Below, in pieces: positions 1 to 7,059 of a DNA stretch of 18,186 bases. Location: assembly GCA_031430015.1 (NCBI GenBank), contig JANPAR010000018.1, positions 1 to 18,186 of the forward strand, written 5' to 3'. The notes below the pieces were generated by a model. That model had not been told where the DNA came from. It saw only the letters and a list, made by a program, of their open reading frames with translations, and did no database searches. Numbering within the stretch: position 1 is the first letter of the stretch; every line of letters begins with the position of its first letter. The DNA is from CANJDH01 sp031430015 (lineage in GTDB: Bacteria; Pseudomonadota; Gammaproteobacteria; Burkholderiales; JAEUOS01). The position numbers were made by a program, and so were the translations under genes.

Positions 1-2
1 TG

Positions 3-587
3 ATCAACCGCGAAATCATGATGCAGGAAGCATCCAAACTCGGCCTCTCCAAGTTACCTGAAGTCGAAACCCAACTGGAGTTCGCGCGCCAAAACGTCTT
101 GGTACGCGCCTACATTCAGGATTATTTCAAACGCAACGCCATCACCGATGCACTGGTCGGTGCCGAATATGCGCGCATCAAACAAGAGTTAGGGGCCAAG
201 GAGTACCGCACCCGCCACATCCTGGTCAAGACCGAAGACTTGGCCAAGGGCATCATCACCAAGCTCAAAGCCAACGGCAAGTTTGAAGACCTCGCCAAAC
301 AATCAGAAGACCCGGGATCCAAAGACCGCGGTGGCGATCTCGACTGGGCGACTGCCGCTACCTTTGTGCCGGAGTTTTCAAATGCAATGGCGGCACTGAA
401 GAAAGGTGAATTCACGCAAACCCCGGTGAAAACGCAATTCGGCTTTCACATCATCCGCCTCGACGATGTGCGCGATACGCAACTGCCATCGATCGAAGAA
501 GCCAAGCCTCGCATCATGGAAAAGCTGCAGCGCGACCAGTTCACCAAAATGCTCGGGGATTTGCGCAGCAAGGCCACCATCGAGTAG
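3..587 (+). CDS. Parvulin-type peptidyl-prolyl cis-trans isomerase, 3' part
   Basis: This is the C-terminal part of a PpiC/PrsA/SurA-like foldase, which isomerises prolyl bonds in proteins being folded in the envelope. The frame is open from the window edge, and the residues before the first Met (INREI) fit the helical N-terminal region of the family, so the true start and any signal peptide lie upstream. The parvulin domain runs from about YRTRHILVKTED to FGFHIIRLDD. It shows the family hallmarks RHILV, GGDLDW, FVPEFSNAM and a final GFHII. A short charged helical tail (EEAKPRIMEKLQRDQ) follows. It ends just before a strong terminator, so it is probably the last gene of its transcript. Recognition of the domain is firm. 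Which named foldase it is cannot be decided without the N-terminus. Confidence 0.9.
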   Translation: MNREIMMQEASKLGLSKLPEVETQLEFARQNVLVRAYIQDYFKRNAITDALVGAEYARIKQELGAKEYRTRHILVKTEDLAKGIITKLKANGKFEDLAKQSEDPGSKDRGGDLDWATAATFVPEFSNAMAALKKGEFTQTPVKTQFGFHIIRLDDVRDTQLPSIEEAKPRIMEKLQRDQFTKMLGDLRSKATIE

Positions 588-603
588 TGCTGGCTGCGCC
601 CGG

Positions 604-636
604 AAAACGCCACCCATGCGGTGGCGTTTTTATTTT
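604..636 (+). terminator. Rho-independent terminator after the isomerase gene
   Basis: A perfect 11-bp stem (AAAACGCCACC pairing with GGTGGCGTTTT) encloses a 5-nt loop, CATGC, and runs straight into a T-rich tract (TTTTTATTTT). It starts 17 bp after the isomerase stop codon. It separates that gene from the oxyR promoter. Confidence 0.92.
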
Positions 637-660
637 CACTGCCACAATCGTTTTTCCAGT

Positions 661-700
661 TTGAGGGCCGGCAGCGCGTCATGTTATGCTCTATTAATAG
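661..700 (+). promoter_or_regulatory. Candidate oxyR promoter with palindrome
   Basis: TTGAGG at 661-666 and TATGCT at 685-690 are separated by 18 bp and resemble a sigma-70 promoter. Immediately after the -10 lies the perfect 10-bp palindrome CTATTAATAG (691-700), which would overlap the transcription start. The tract from here to the oxyR ATG at 719 is unusually AT-rich for this genome. LysR-type regulators often bind and repress their own promoter, so the palindrome is a candidate autoregulatory site. That role is inference. Confidence 0.5.
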
Positions 701-718
701 TTTTCCTAAATTAACATT

Positions 719-1654
719 ATGACTCTGACAGAACTTCGCTATATCGTCGCTGTAGCCCGTGAACACCATTTCGGCCGCGCGGCCGACGCTTGTTTTGTCA
801 GCCAACCCACGCTCTCTGTGGCGATCAAGAAGCTTGAGGACGAACTTGGCGTCGCTCTGTTCGAGCGCACCAGCAACGAGACTGCCGTCACGCCGGTGGG
901 CCGCGAAATCGTCGCCCAGGCCCAGCGGGTACTGGAGCAAGCAGCCGCGATCAAGGAATTGGCCAAACACGGCAAGGACCCGCTGGCCGGGCCGCTGCGC
1001 CTGGGCGTAATCTATTCGATCGCGCCGTATCTGCTGCCGCTGCTGGTGCCGAAGATCATCCAATCTGCGCCGCAAATGCCGCTGATTCTGGAGGAAAATT
1101 TTACCTATCGCCTGCTCGAAATGCTAAGGAGCGGTGACATCGACGTAGCCTTGATCGCCCTCCCCTTCGACGACAGCGGGCTGTCCGTGCAGGCGCTTTA
1201 TGACGAGCCGTTCATGGTGGCCTTGCCGGCTGGCCACGCTTGGGAAAAGCGCAAGACCATTGCCGCTGCCGACCTCAAAAAAGAAACCATGCTGCTGCTC
1301 GGCGCCGGCCATTGTCTGCGTGACCAGGTGTTGCAGGTGTGCCCGGAGCTGATGCGCTTTTCGTCCAGCAGTGCCGAGGGCATCCAGAAGACCTTTGAAG
1401 GCTCGTCGCTCGAAACCATTCGCCATATGGTGGCATCGGGCGTGGGTCTCACCGTACTGCCCGCCTCGGCCGTGGCCGACGCGCCGCCGCGAAAGAAAGA
1501 CTTGATCGTCTACCGGCCCTTTGCCGCACCGGCGCCAAGCCGCCGCATTGCACTGGCGTGGCGCAAGAGTTACAACCGCTCGTCAGCGATTGAGACCTTG
1601 CGCACCTGTATCGCCAATTCAGGTCTGCATGGCGTCAAGATGGTTGTCACTTAG
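719..1654 (+). CDS. oxyR: Hydrogen-peroxide sensing LysR-type regulator OxyR
   Basis: This is a 311-residue LysR-family transcription factor. Residues 1-60 form the winged helix-turn-helix (TELRYIVAVAREHHFGRAADACFVSQPTLS and onward). A linker helix follows, then a periplasmic-binding-protein-like sensor domain from about residue 92. The key evidence for OxyR, rather than another LysR protein, is the GHCLRDQ motif with Cys199 and Cys208. Both spacing and numbering match the peroxide-reactive cysteine pair of E. coli OxyR, whose disulfide switches the protein to an activator of catalase, alkyl hydroperoxide reductase and related genes. Length is normal for the family. The start follows an AT-rich leader with no clear Shine-Dalgarno sequence. 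The 3' end overlaps the convergent BON-protein gene by 8 bp. None of its usual target genes is in the window. Confidence 0.95.
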   Translation: MTLTELRYIVAVAREHHFGRAADACFVSQPTLSVAIKKLEDELGVALFERTSNETAVTPVGREIVAQAQRVLEQAAAIKELAKHGKDPLAGPLRLGVIYSIAPYLLPLLVPKIIQSAPQMPLILEENFTYRLLEMLRSGDIDVALIALPFDDSGLSVQALYDEPFMVALPAGHAWEKRKTIAAADLKKETMLLLGAGHCLRDQVLQVCPELMRFSSSSAEGIQKTFEGSSLETIRHMVASGVGLTVLPASAVADAPPRKKDLIVYRPFAAPAPSRRIALAWRKSYNRSSAIETLRTCIANSGLHGVKMVVT

Positions 1655-1937
1655 CGCCCAGCGAATTTTTGACCGATTTCACGCCGCCAACTTTGGCCAG
1701 CACGGTGCCAGCGCGTTCGATCACGTCAGCGCTGTCCACAAAGCCGGACCACAGCACGACACCCTTGTAAGTCTCCACGGTAATCGCCGTCGAGAGGATG
1801 CCCTTCTCGGCCAGCAGCGCGGCCTTGACCTTGGTGGTGATCACCGAGTCGCTCGCGTACTGCGCAGCCTTCTCGCGGCCTTCCTGCGAGCGTGCCTTGA
1901 CCCGTTTGTGGCGGACCGAAGAACCGCGGCAGATCAC
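1647..1937 (-). CDS. BON-domain protein, apparently missing its signal peptide
   Basis: The C-terminal 68 residues are a clear BON domain: SDSVITTKVKAALLAEK, then VETYKGVVLWSGFVDS, then GGVKSVKNSLGAK. BON proteins such as OsmY relatives are normally periplasmic, associate with phospholipid membranes and respond to envelope or osmotic stress. Here I place the start at a GTG whose last base overlaps the upstream membrane-protein stop (GTGA), giving 96 residues. The stretch before the domain (KARSQEGREKAAQYAS) matches what usually follows the signal peptide, but no hydrophobic signal sequence precedes it in any frame. A longer open frame back to 2051 is only antisense-like, cysteine-rich sequence inside the upstream gene. 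The gene therefore looks 5'-truncated, and whether the product is exported is doubtful. The domain call is firm; the start and functionality are not. Confidence 0.7.
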   Translation of the reverse strand: MICRGSSVRHKRVKARSQEGREKAAQYASDSVITTKVKAALLAEKGILSTAITVETYKGVVLWSGFVDSADVIERAGTVLAKVGGVKSVKNSLGAK

Positions 1938-2725
1938 TGCCCATGCATACCGCGCCAATACAGCGCACCGATCCATACAACGATGGAGAGCAGCGCAAGG
2001 CCGAGCGCAATCCACACTCCCTGCGTTGCCGCCAGCGCGTGGATCAACCAAAACGCGAGGGTGAAGGGCGCGAGGCCGCGCAGCACGCTCGCCATCATCG
2101 CGCGCGTGGCTGCTGCGCCAATTGCCGGTTGCATGATCAGGATCGAACTGGTGAGCGTGACCGGGAACGACATCGCGATGCCGGTCCAGGTGGGGCCGAT
2201 GAGCGCGCTGATGGTCAACACGGCGCCCACCAGCGCACCGACCAGCAAGGCGCGCAGCGGCAGCGCGTACCAGCGGCGCACGCGCGGCACCGGCGGCGCG
2301 CCCGACAAGGCGCGCCGCGACAGGGGAATGAACACCGCCGAGGCGATCACGTTAAGCAACACCAGCCACATCGCCGAGGGTTCGAGCAGCTTCAAGGCAA
2401 CCACGCCGGTCAGCCACGCTGCGACCGCCACGCCCACACTCAGCACCAGCGGCACACGCAGCGCGAGCGCGAGGTAGCTCACAACGAACACACCGACCAT
2501 CGCGTTGGAGGCGAGACTGCCCAGCGCACTTTGCGCGATGAACTCAGGGCTGGCCTGCAACGCCAGCAGCACGTAGGCCGGGCCGACTGACACCGGCAAG
2601 GCGAGGATCAGGCCACCCACAAACGGGCCGCTCTTCTCCGCGATCACCGAGGCCGTCACCACCACGCTCGCCGCAATCGCCACCTTGAAGGCGATCTGAA
2701 ACCACAGAGGCAGGTCGGCTGTCAC
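1934..2725 (-). CDS. Polytopic inner-membrane protein of unknown function
   Basis: This is a 263-residue, very hydrophobic protein with about seven or eight predicted membrane segments, including IAFKVAIAASVVVTASVIA, GLILALPVSVGPAYVLLAL, VGVFVVSYLALALRVPLVL, WLVLLNVIASAVFIPLS, ALLVGALVGAVLTISALIG and GVWIALGLALLSIVVWIGALYW. A basic loop (RVRRWY) sits in the middle. The repeated GP...LALPVS / SFPVTL pattern in the two halves suggests an internal duplication, as in small permeases, but I do not recognise the family and assign no substrate. The start is a GTG at 2725, because no in-frame ATG precedes the first membrane segment. Its stop overlaps the BON gene start by four bases, suggesting translational coupling. 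It lies 82 bp downstream of purL on the same strand, beyond a complex palindromic region. Confidence 0.8.
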   Translation of the reverse strand: MTADLPLWFQIAFKVAIAASVVVTASVIAEKSGPFVGGLILALPVSVGPAYVLLALQASPEFIAQSALGSLASNAMVGVFVVSYLALALRVPLVLSVGVAVAAWLTGVVALKLLEPSAMWLVLLNVIASAVFIPLSRRALSGAPPVPRVRRWYALPLRALLVGALVGAVLTISALIGPTWTGIAMSFPVTLTSSILIMQPAIGAAATRAMMASVLRGLAPFTLAFWLIHALAATQGVWIALGLALLSIVVWIGALYWRGMHGQ

Positions 2726-2736
2726 GCCCTATCCAT

Positions 2737-2789
2737 GCGCTTCTTGGGTAGATGGTGGCCCAAGAAGCGCTCCTGGAGCGTCTCTTGGG
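2737..2789 (-). promoter_or_regulatory. Two mutually exclusive hairpins between purL and the membrane-protein gene
   Basis: On the minus strand, a perfect 12-bp inverted repeat (GCGCTTCTTGGG, 10-nt loop, CCCAAGAAGCGC; 2737-2770) ends 12 nt before the GTG of the membrane-protein gene. The first arm of that hairpin can instead pair with an upstream segment at 2776-2789: CCCAAGA with TCTTGGG, plus CGCTC with GAGCG around a CAG loop. The two structures share 2759-2770, so only one can form at a time. No T-tract follows either, so neither is a standard intrinsic terminator. A 25-codon open frame (ATG at 2797-2799, TGA at 2722-2724) runs through both and overlaps the next start codon as GTGA. An attenuator or translational switch is possible; this is inference from base pairing only. 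Confidence 0.4.
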
Positions 2790-2807
2790 GCGATGGCATG
2801 GTGAAAA

Positions 2808-5800
2808 TCAACCCAGCCACTGGCGCGCATTGCGGAACATGCGCAGCCACGGGCCGTCGTCGTTGCCAATGTGCTGCTCGCTGTTCTGCCCGCCGTGTTG
2901 CAGCCCGTGTTGCCACCCTCGCGGCACCCACGAGTGCTGTACCGTGCGGAACACGCGCTCCGGGTGCGGCATGACGATGGTGAAGCGTCCATCATCTGTG
3001 GTGTAGCCATTGAGGCCGCCCTTCGAGCCGTTCGGGTTGAGCGGATAGGTTTCGGTGGCCGCGCCGCGGTTGTCGACATAGCGGATCACGGGCGTTGCCT
3101 TCCTGGCGTCGCCCTGCTGCGAGAAATCGGCAAAGCCTTCGCCGTGCGCCGTCGGTACCAGCATGCGGCTGCCCACCATGCCCTTGAAAAACAGCGAGGG
3201 CGAGTCGAGCACCTCGACTGTCACAAAGCGCGCTTCGAACTGCTCGCTTTTGTTCTTGGTGAAGCGTGGCCAATGCGCCGCGCCGGGAATGATGGCCGTA
3301 AGGTTGGCCATCATCTGGCAGCCATTGCAGACGCCGAGGGCGAACACATCAGGCCGCGCGAAGAAGGCTTCGAAATCGGCACGCGCACGCGGGTTGAACA
3401 AAATCGACTTGGCCCAGCCTGCGCCACCGCCGAGTACATCACCATACGAAAAACCGCCACAAGCCGCAAAGCCCATGAAGTCCTTGAGCGTGATGCGGCC
3501 CGCGAGAATGTCGCTCATGTGGACGTCATAGGCCGCAAAACCGGCGCGGTCGAAGGCAGCCGCCATTTCAATCTGGCCGTTAACACCCTGCTCGCGCAGG
3601 ATGGCAATCTTCGGTCGCGCGCCGGAGGCGATGAACGGTGCGGCAATGTCTTGCGCCGGATCAAACGACAGAGTGGGCGACATGCCAGGATCAGCCGCAT
3701 CGGCCAGCGCGTCAAACTCCTGCTGTGCCGCCACCGGGTTGTCGCGCAGCGACTGCAGGCGATAGCTGGTCTCGCTCCATACGCGCAGTAATTCGGCGCG
3801 TGGCAAGGCGAACACGGGCGTGGCGTTGCGGACAAACCTGATTTCGTCGCGGGTGTTGAGTTCGCCCACGACGAAGGTGCACTCGCCCAGACCCAAGTCT
3901 TTGAGGCGCGTGACGACGGCGTCGCGCTCCTCGCGGCGCACCTGCACCACCGCCCCGAGCTCTTCGCTGAACATGCCGGCGAGGATGCGGTCGTTAAAGC
4001 GCCCGAGCGTTTGGGTCGATTTGATCTCGATTTGGTCCAGCGCGCCGCGATCCACACTCACCGTATCGAGATTGATGGAGACACCGGTATGCCCGGCAAA
4101 GGCCATCTCGCAAACGGTGGCAAACAGGCCGCCGTCGGATCGGTCGTGATAGGCAAGCAGCTTGGCTTCGCGGTTGAGGGTCTGAATCGCAGTGAAGAAG
4201 TTTTTCAGCAGCGCCGGGTCGTCCAGGTCCGGCACGGCATTCCCGAACTTGTTGTACGCCTGCGCCAGCGCCGAAAAACCCATGCGATTCTGCCCGCGTG
4301 ACAGGTCAATCAGGATCAGCGAGGTATTGCCGACATCCGTACGCAGCTGCGGCGTGAGTGAGCGGCGCACGTCATCGACCGGCGCAAACGCCGAGATGAT
4401 CAACGACAGCGGCGCGGTCATTTCCTTGAGCCCACGGTCGTTCCAGGTGGTCTTCATCGACATCGAATCCTTGCCGACGGGAATCGCCACGCCGAGCGCG
4501 TTGCACAGTTCGATAGTCACCGCTTTCACCGTTGCATAGAGCGCGGCATCCTCGCCGGTCTTGGCATGTCCTGCGGCGGCCATCCAGTTGGCGGAGAGCT
4601 TGATGCGCGCAATGTCGCCGATTTCGGCGGCGGCAATGTTGGTGATGGCCTCACCCACCGCCATGCGTCCCGAGGCTGGTGCGTTGAGCACGGCGAGTGG
4701 CGTGCGCTCGCCCATCGCAAAGGCCTCGCCGGAGTAACCCTTGAAGTCGCGCAGGGTCACCGCGCAGTCGGCCACCGGCACCTGCCACGGACCGACCATC
4801 TGATCGCGCGAACACAGGCCGCCGACGGTGCGGTCGCCAATCGCGATCAAAAAAGTCTTGGCCGCCACCGCGGGCATGCGCAGTACGCGCGCTGCGGCTT
4901 CTTTCAAATCCACATCGGTGAGATCGATCTTGGGAAATTCCCGCGGCACGCTCTTTACGTCGCGCAGCATCTTCGGCGTTCTGCCCAGCAGCACATCGAG
5001 CGGCATGTCAACCGCTTTGTTGTTGAACAGCCGGTCCCCCACCACCAGTTGACCGTCATCCGTCGCAGTGCCCACCACCGCAAACGGGCAACGCTCGCGC
5101 TCGCACAGGCGCCTGAAGTCGTCGAGGCGCGCAGGCGCAATCGCCATCACGTAGCGCTCTTGCGATTCATTGCTCCAGATTTCTTTCGGGGCCATGCCCG
5201 GCTCTTCACTGGGCACATCGCGCAGATCAAAGCGCGCGCCGGTGATCTTGCCGTCGGTCACGCCACCGGCATCGACCAACTCGGGGAAGGCATTCGACAA
5301 TCCGCCGGCCCCGACATCGTGAATCGCGAGAATCGGATTGTCCGCACCCATCATCACGCAACGGTCGATCACCTCCTGCGCGCGGCGCTGAATCTCGGCG
5401 TTGCCACGCTGAACCGAATCGAAATCGAGATCGGCCGCATTGGCCCCAGCGCCCATGCTCGATGCCGCACCGCCGCCCATGCCGATCAGCATCCCGGGGC
5501 CACCCAACTGGATCAACAGCGTGCCCGCGCCATAGGGCAGCTTGTGGGTCAGCGCATCACTGATCGCGCCGACACCGCCGGCAATCATGATCGGCTTGTG
5601 ATAACCGCGCGTCTCGTCGGCAAAGGTCTGCTCGTAGGTGCGAAAGTAACCGGCCAGATTGGGGCGGCCGAATTCGTTGTTGAACGAGGCTGCGCCAATC
5701 GGCCCGTCGAGCATGATCTCCAGCGCCGAAACAATGCGATCGGGCTTCCCAATCGTGGCTTCCCATTCGTGGGTGAACTCCGGGATGCGCAGGTGTGAGA

Positions 5801-6875
5801 CCGAGAAACCGCACAGGCCCGCCTTCGGTTTGGCACCTCGCCCCGTCGCGCCTTCATCACGTATCTCGCCGCCCGATCCGGTGGCCGCGCCGGAGAACGG
5901 CGCAATCGCGGTCGGGTGGTTGTGCGTTTCTACCTTCATCAACGTGTGCGCGACTTCGGCGTGATAGCTGTACGAGCCTGCGTGTTCCCCGACGGCATTC
6001 GGGTAAAACCGCTCCGCCGCACCACCCTGCATCACGGCCGCATTGTCCGAGTACGCCACCACGGTGCCCTGCGGGTTGGCCTTGTGCGTCTCGCGCACCA
6101 TGCCGAACAGCGAGAGCGGCTGTTTTTCGCCGTCGATGATCCAGTCAGCATTGAAGATTTTGTGACGGCAGTGTTCCGAGTTGGCCTGCGCGAACATCAT
6201 CAGTTCAACGTCGGTCGGACTGCGCTGCATCGCGCCGAATTTGTCGGCAAGGTAGTCGATTTCATCGGGCGCGAGTGCGAGGCCCATCTCGCGGTTGGCC
6301 GCTTCGATTGCGGATTTGCCTTGGCCGATCAAGTCAATGCTGGACAAGGGCTTGGGTTCGATGTGCGCAAATAGCCCATCAGCCGCGTCGAATGATGCAA
6401 GCACCGTCTCGGTCATGCGATCATGAATCGCCGCGCGCAGGTTCGCCTTGTCTGCCGCAGAGAATGCGCCGATGCGTTTGGCAAACGTGAACGCGATGCC
6501 ACGCTCGATGCGCAAGATCGCATCGAGCGCGCACGAATGCGCAATGTCGGTCGCCTTCGACGCCCATGGCGACACGGTACCGAAGCGCGGCACGACGAGA
6601 AACAGCTCGCCCTTCGCAGCCTTCTCCTGCGCCGGGCCGTATTCGAGCAGCTTGGCCAATACGGCCGATTCGTCAGCGGTCAACGTACGGCTGGTCTCGA
6701 CAAAATGCCAAAAGTCAGCGGTGCAGCGGGAGAAACTCGTCCCGGAGGAGGAACCTGTGCCGGAGGAGCTATCCGCCCCGGAGGAGGCCCCCGTGCCGGT
6801 TATGCGAGTCTTGAGTTTGTCGAGACGGAATGCAGAGAGCGCAGGTGAACCGCGCAGCTTCAGGATGGAAGGCAT
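2808..6875 (-). CDS. purL: Phosphoribosylformylglycinamidine synthase (FGAM synthase), large single-chain form
   Basis: PurL catalyses the fourth step of de novo purine synthesis, the ATP- and glutamine-dependent conversion of FGAR to FGAM, in the cytoplasm. At 1355 residues it is the fused proteobacterial type (about 1295 in E. coli). The N-terminal domain starts with LRGSPALSAFRL. The synthetase core contains FAQANSEHCRHKIF, KVETHNHPTAIAPFSGAATGSGGEIRDEG and AIHDVGAGGLSNAFPEL, with a second half around PVGKDSMSM and YHDRSDGGL. The C-terminal glutaminase has the nucleophile Cys1183 in GVCNGCQ and the His1304/Glu1306 pair in PHPERVF. Two features are odd: a Ser/Gly-rich hexapeptide repeat at about residues 28-45, and a Gln/His-rich insertion near the C-terminus (WQHGLQHGGQNSEQHIG). 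The start at 6875 places LRGSPALS at the expected distance. It is divergent from metC. Confidence 0.97.
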   Translation of the reverse strand: MPSILKLRGSPALSAFRLDKLKTRITGTGASSGADSSSGTGSSSGTSFSRCTADFWHFVETSRTLTADESAVLAKLLEYGPAQEKAAKGELFLVVPRFGTVSPWASKATDIAHSCALDAILRIERGIAFTFAKRIGAFSAADKANLRAAIHDRMTETVLASFDAADGLFAHIEPKPLSSIDLIGQGKSAIEAANREMGLALAPDEIDYLADKFGAMQRSPTDVELMMFAQANSEHCRHKIFNADWIIDGEKQPLSLFGMVRETHKANPQGTVVAYSDNAAVMQGGAAERFYPNAVGEHAGSYSYHAEVAHTLMKVETHNHPTAIAPFSGAATGSGGEIRDEGATGRGAKPKAGLCGFSVSHLRIPEFTHEWEATIGKPDRIVSALEIMLDGPIGAASFNNEFGRPNLAGYFRTYEQTFADETRGYHKPIMIAGGVGAISDALTHKLPYGAGTLLIQLGGPGMLIGMGGGAASSMGAGANAADLDFDSVQRGNAEIQRRAQEVIDRCVMMGADNPILAIHDVGAGGLSNAFPELVDAGGVTDGKITGARFDLRDVPSEEPGMAPKEIWSNESQERYVMAIAPARLDDFRRLCERERCPFAVVGTATDDGQLVVGDRLFNNKAVDMPLDVLLGRTPKMLRDVKSVPREFPKIDLTDVDLKEAAARVLRMPAVAAKTFLIAIGDRTVGGLCSRDQMVGPWQVPVADCAVTLRDFKGYSGEAFAMGERTPLAVLNAPASGRMAVGEAITNIAAAEIGDIARIKLSANWMAAAGHAKTGEDAALYATVKAVTIELCNALGVAIPVGKDSMSMKTTWNDRGLKEMTAPLSLIISAFAPVDDVRRSLTPQLRTDVGNTSLILIDLSRGQNRMGFSALAQAYNKFGNAVPDLDDPALLKNFFTAIQTLNREAKLLAYHDRSDGGLFATVCEMAFAGHTGVSINLDTVSVDRGALDQIEIKSTQTLGRFNDRILAGMFSEELGAVVQVRREERDAVVTRLKDLGLGECTFVVGELNTRDEIRFVRNATPVFALPRAELLRVWSETSYRLQSLRDNPVAAQQEFDALADAADPGMSPTLSFDPAQDIAAPFIASGARPKIAILREQGVNGQIEMAAAFDRAGFAAYDVHMSDILAGRITLKDFMGFAACGGFSYGDVLGGGAGWAKSILFNPRARADFEAFFARPDVFALGVCNGCQMMANLTAIIPGAAHWPRFTKNKSEQFEARFVTVEVLDSPSLFFKGMVGSRMLVPTAHGEGFADFSQQGDARKATPVIRYVDNRGAATETYPLNPNGSKGGLNGYTTDDGRFTIVMPHPERVFRTVQHSWVPRGWQHGLQHGGQNSEQHIGNDDGPWLRMFRNARQWLG
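6742..6795. repeat. Three 18-bp tandem units inside the 5' part of purL
   Basis: Read on the plus strand, three consecutive 18-bp units at 6742-6759, 6760-6777 and 6778-6795 each begin CCGGAGGAG; a fourth partial copy keeps only CCGG. On the purL strand they encode the hexapeptides TGASSG, ADSSSG and TGSSSG. The repeat is in frame and sits between the conserved first strand of PurL and the next conserved helix. The most likely origin is slippage expansion of a linker. Confidence 0.85.
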
Positions 6876-6901
6876 GCTGATGAAGGCTCGCGTAAAGCAA
6901 G

Positions 6902-6907
6902 ATTATA
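6902..6907 (-). promoter_or_regulatory. Candidate -10 box for purL
   Basis: A perfect TATAAT reads toward purL 26 bp before its ATG and would start transcription near 6895, giving a leader of about 20 nt. No good -35 is visible at 16-18 bp spacing. The purL/metC intergenic segment (6876-7059) contains nothing else that I recognise, and no clear metC promoter could be chosen. Confidence 0.4.
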
Positions 6908-7059
6908 CTCTGGCGCATCTGCTGCAAGACCCGCATTTTCCGTACGCCAATGCTTGCGCCGCCGATCAATTCATTGAAAACCGTTGGTGGAAGCCATTCT
7001 TGGCGGAACACTCTTTTGGCCTCTCTCTGAATATCCACTCTACAAAGCCCGCCCACGCC

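Noticed and set aside
2737..2770. Intrinsic terminator for purL
   Set aside because: The 12-bp stem is perfect, but no T-tract follows on either strand, so I list it as a possible regulatory fold instead.
4566..5798. A 410-codon open frame on the plus strand inside purL, plus several others (for example 2871-3791)
   Set aside because: They are antisense to well-conserved PurL sequence, are rich in His/Arg/Gln as expected for a reverse-strand shadow in GC-rich DNA, and show no domain or ribosome site.
6742..6795. CRISPR-like short array
   Set aside because: The 18-bp units are directly adjacent with no spacers and encode an in-frame hexapeptide repeat in PurL.
6448..7059. Long upstream extension of the metC frame (204 codons)
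   Set aside because: Most of it is antisense to the purL start and its Ser/Gly repeat. MetC homology begins at MHEDTKAVHLGRH, and the total length from 7060 is normal.
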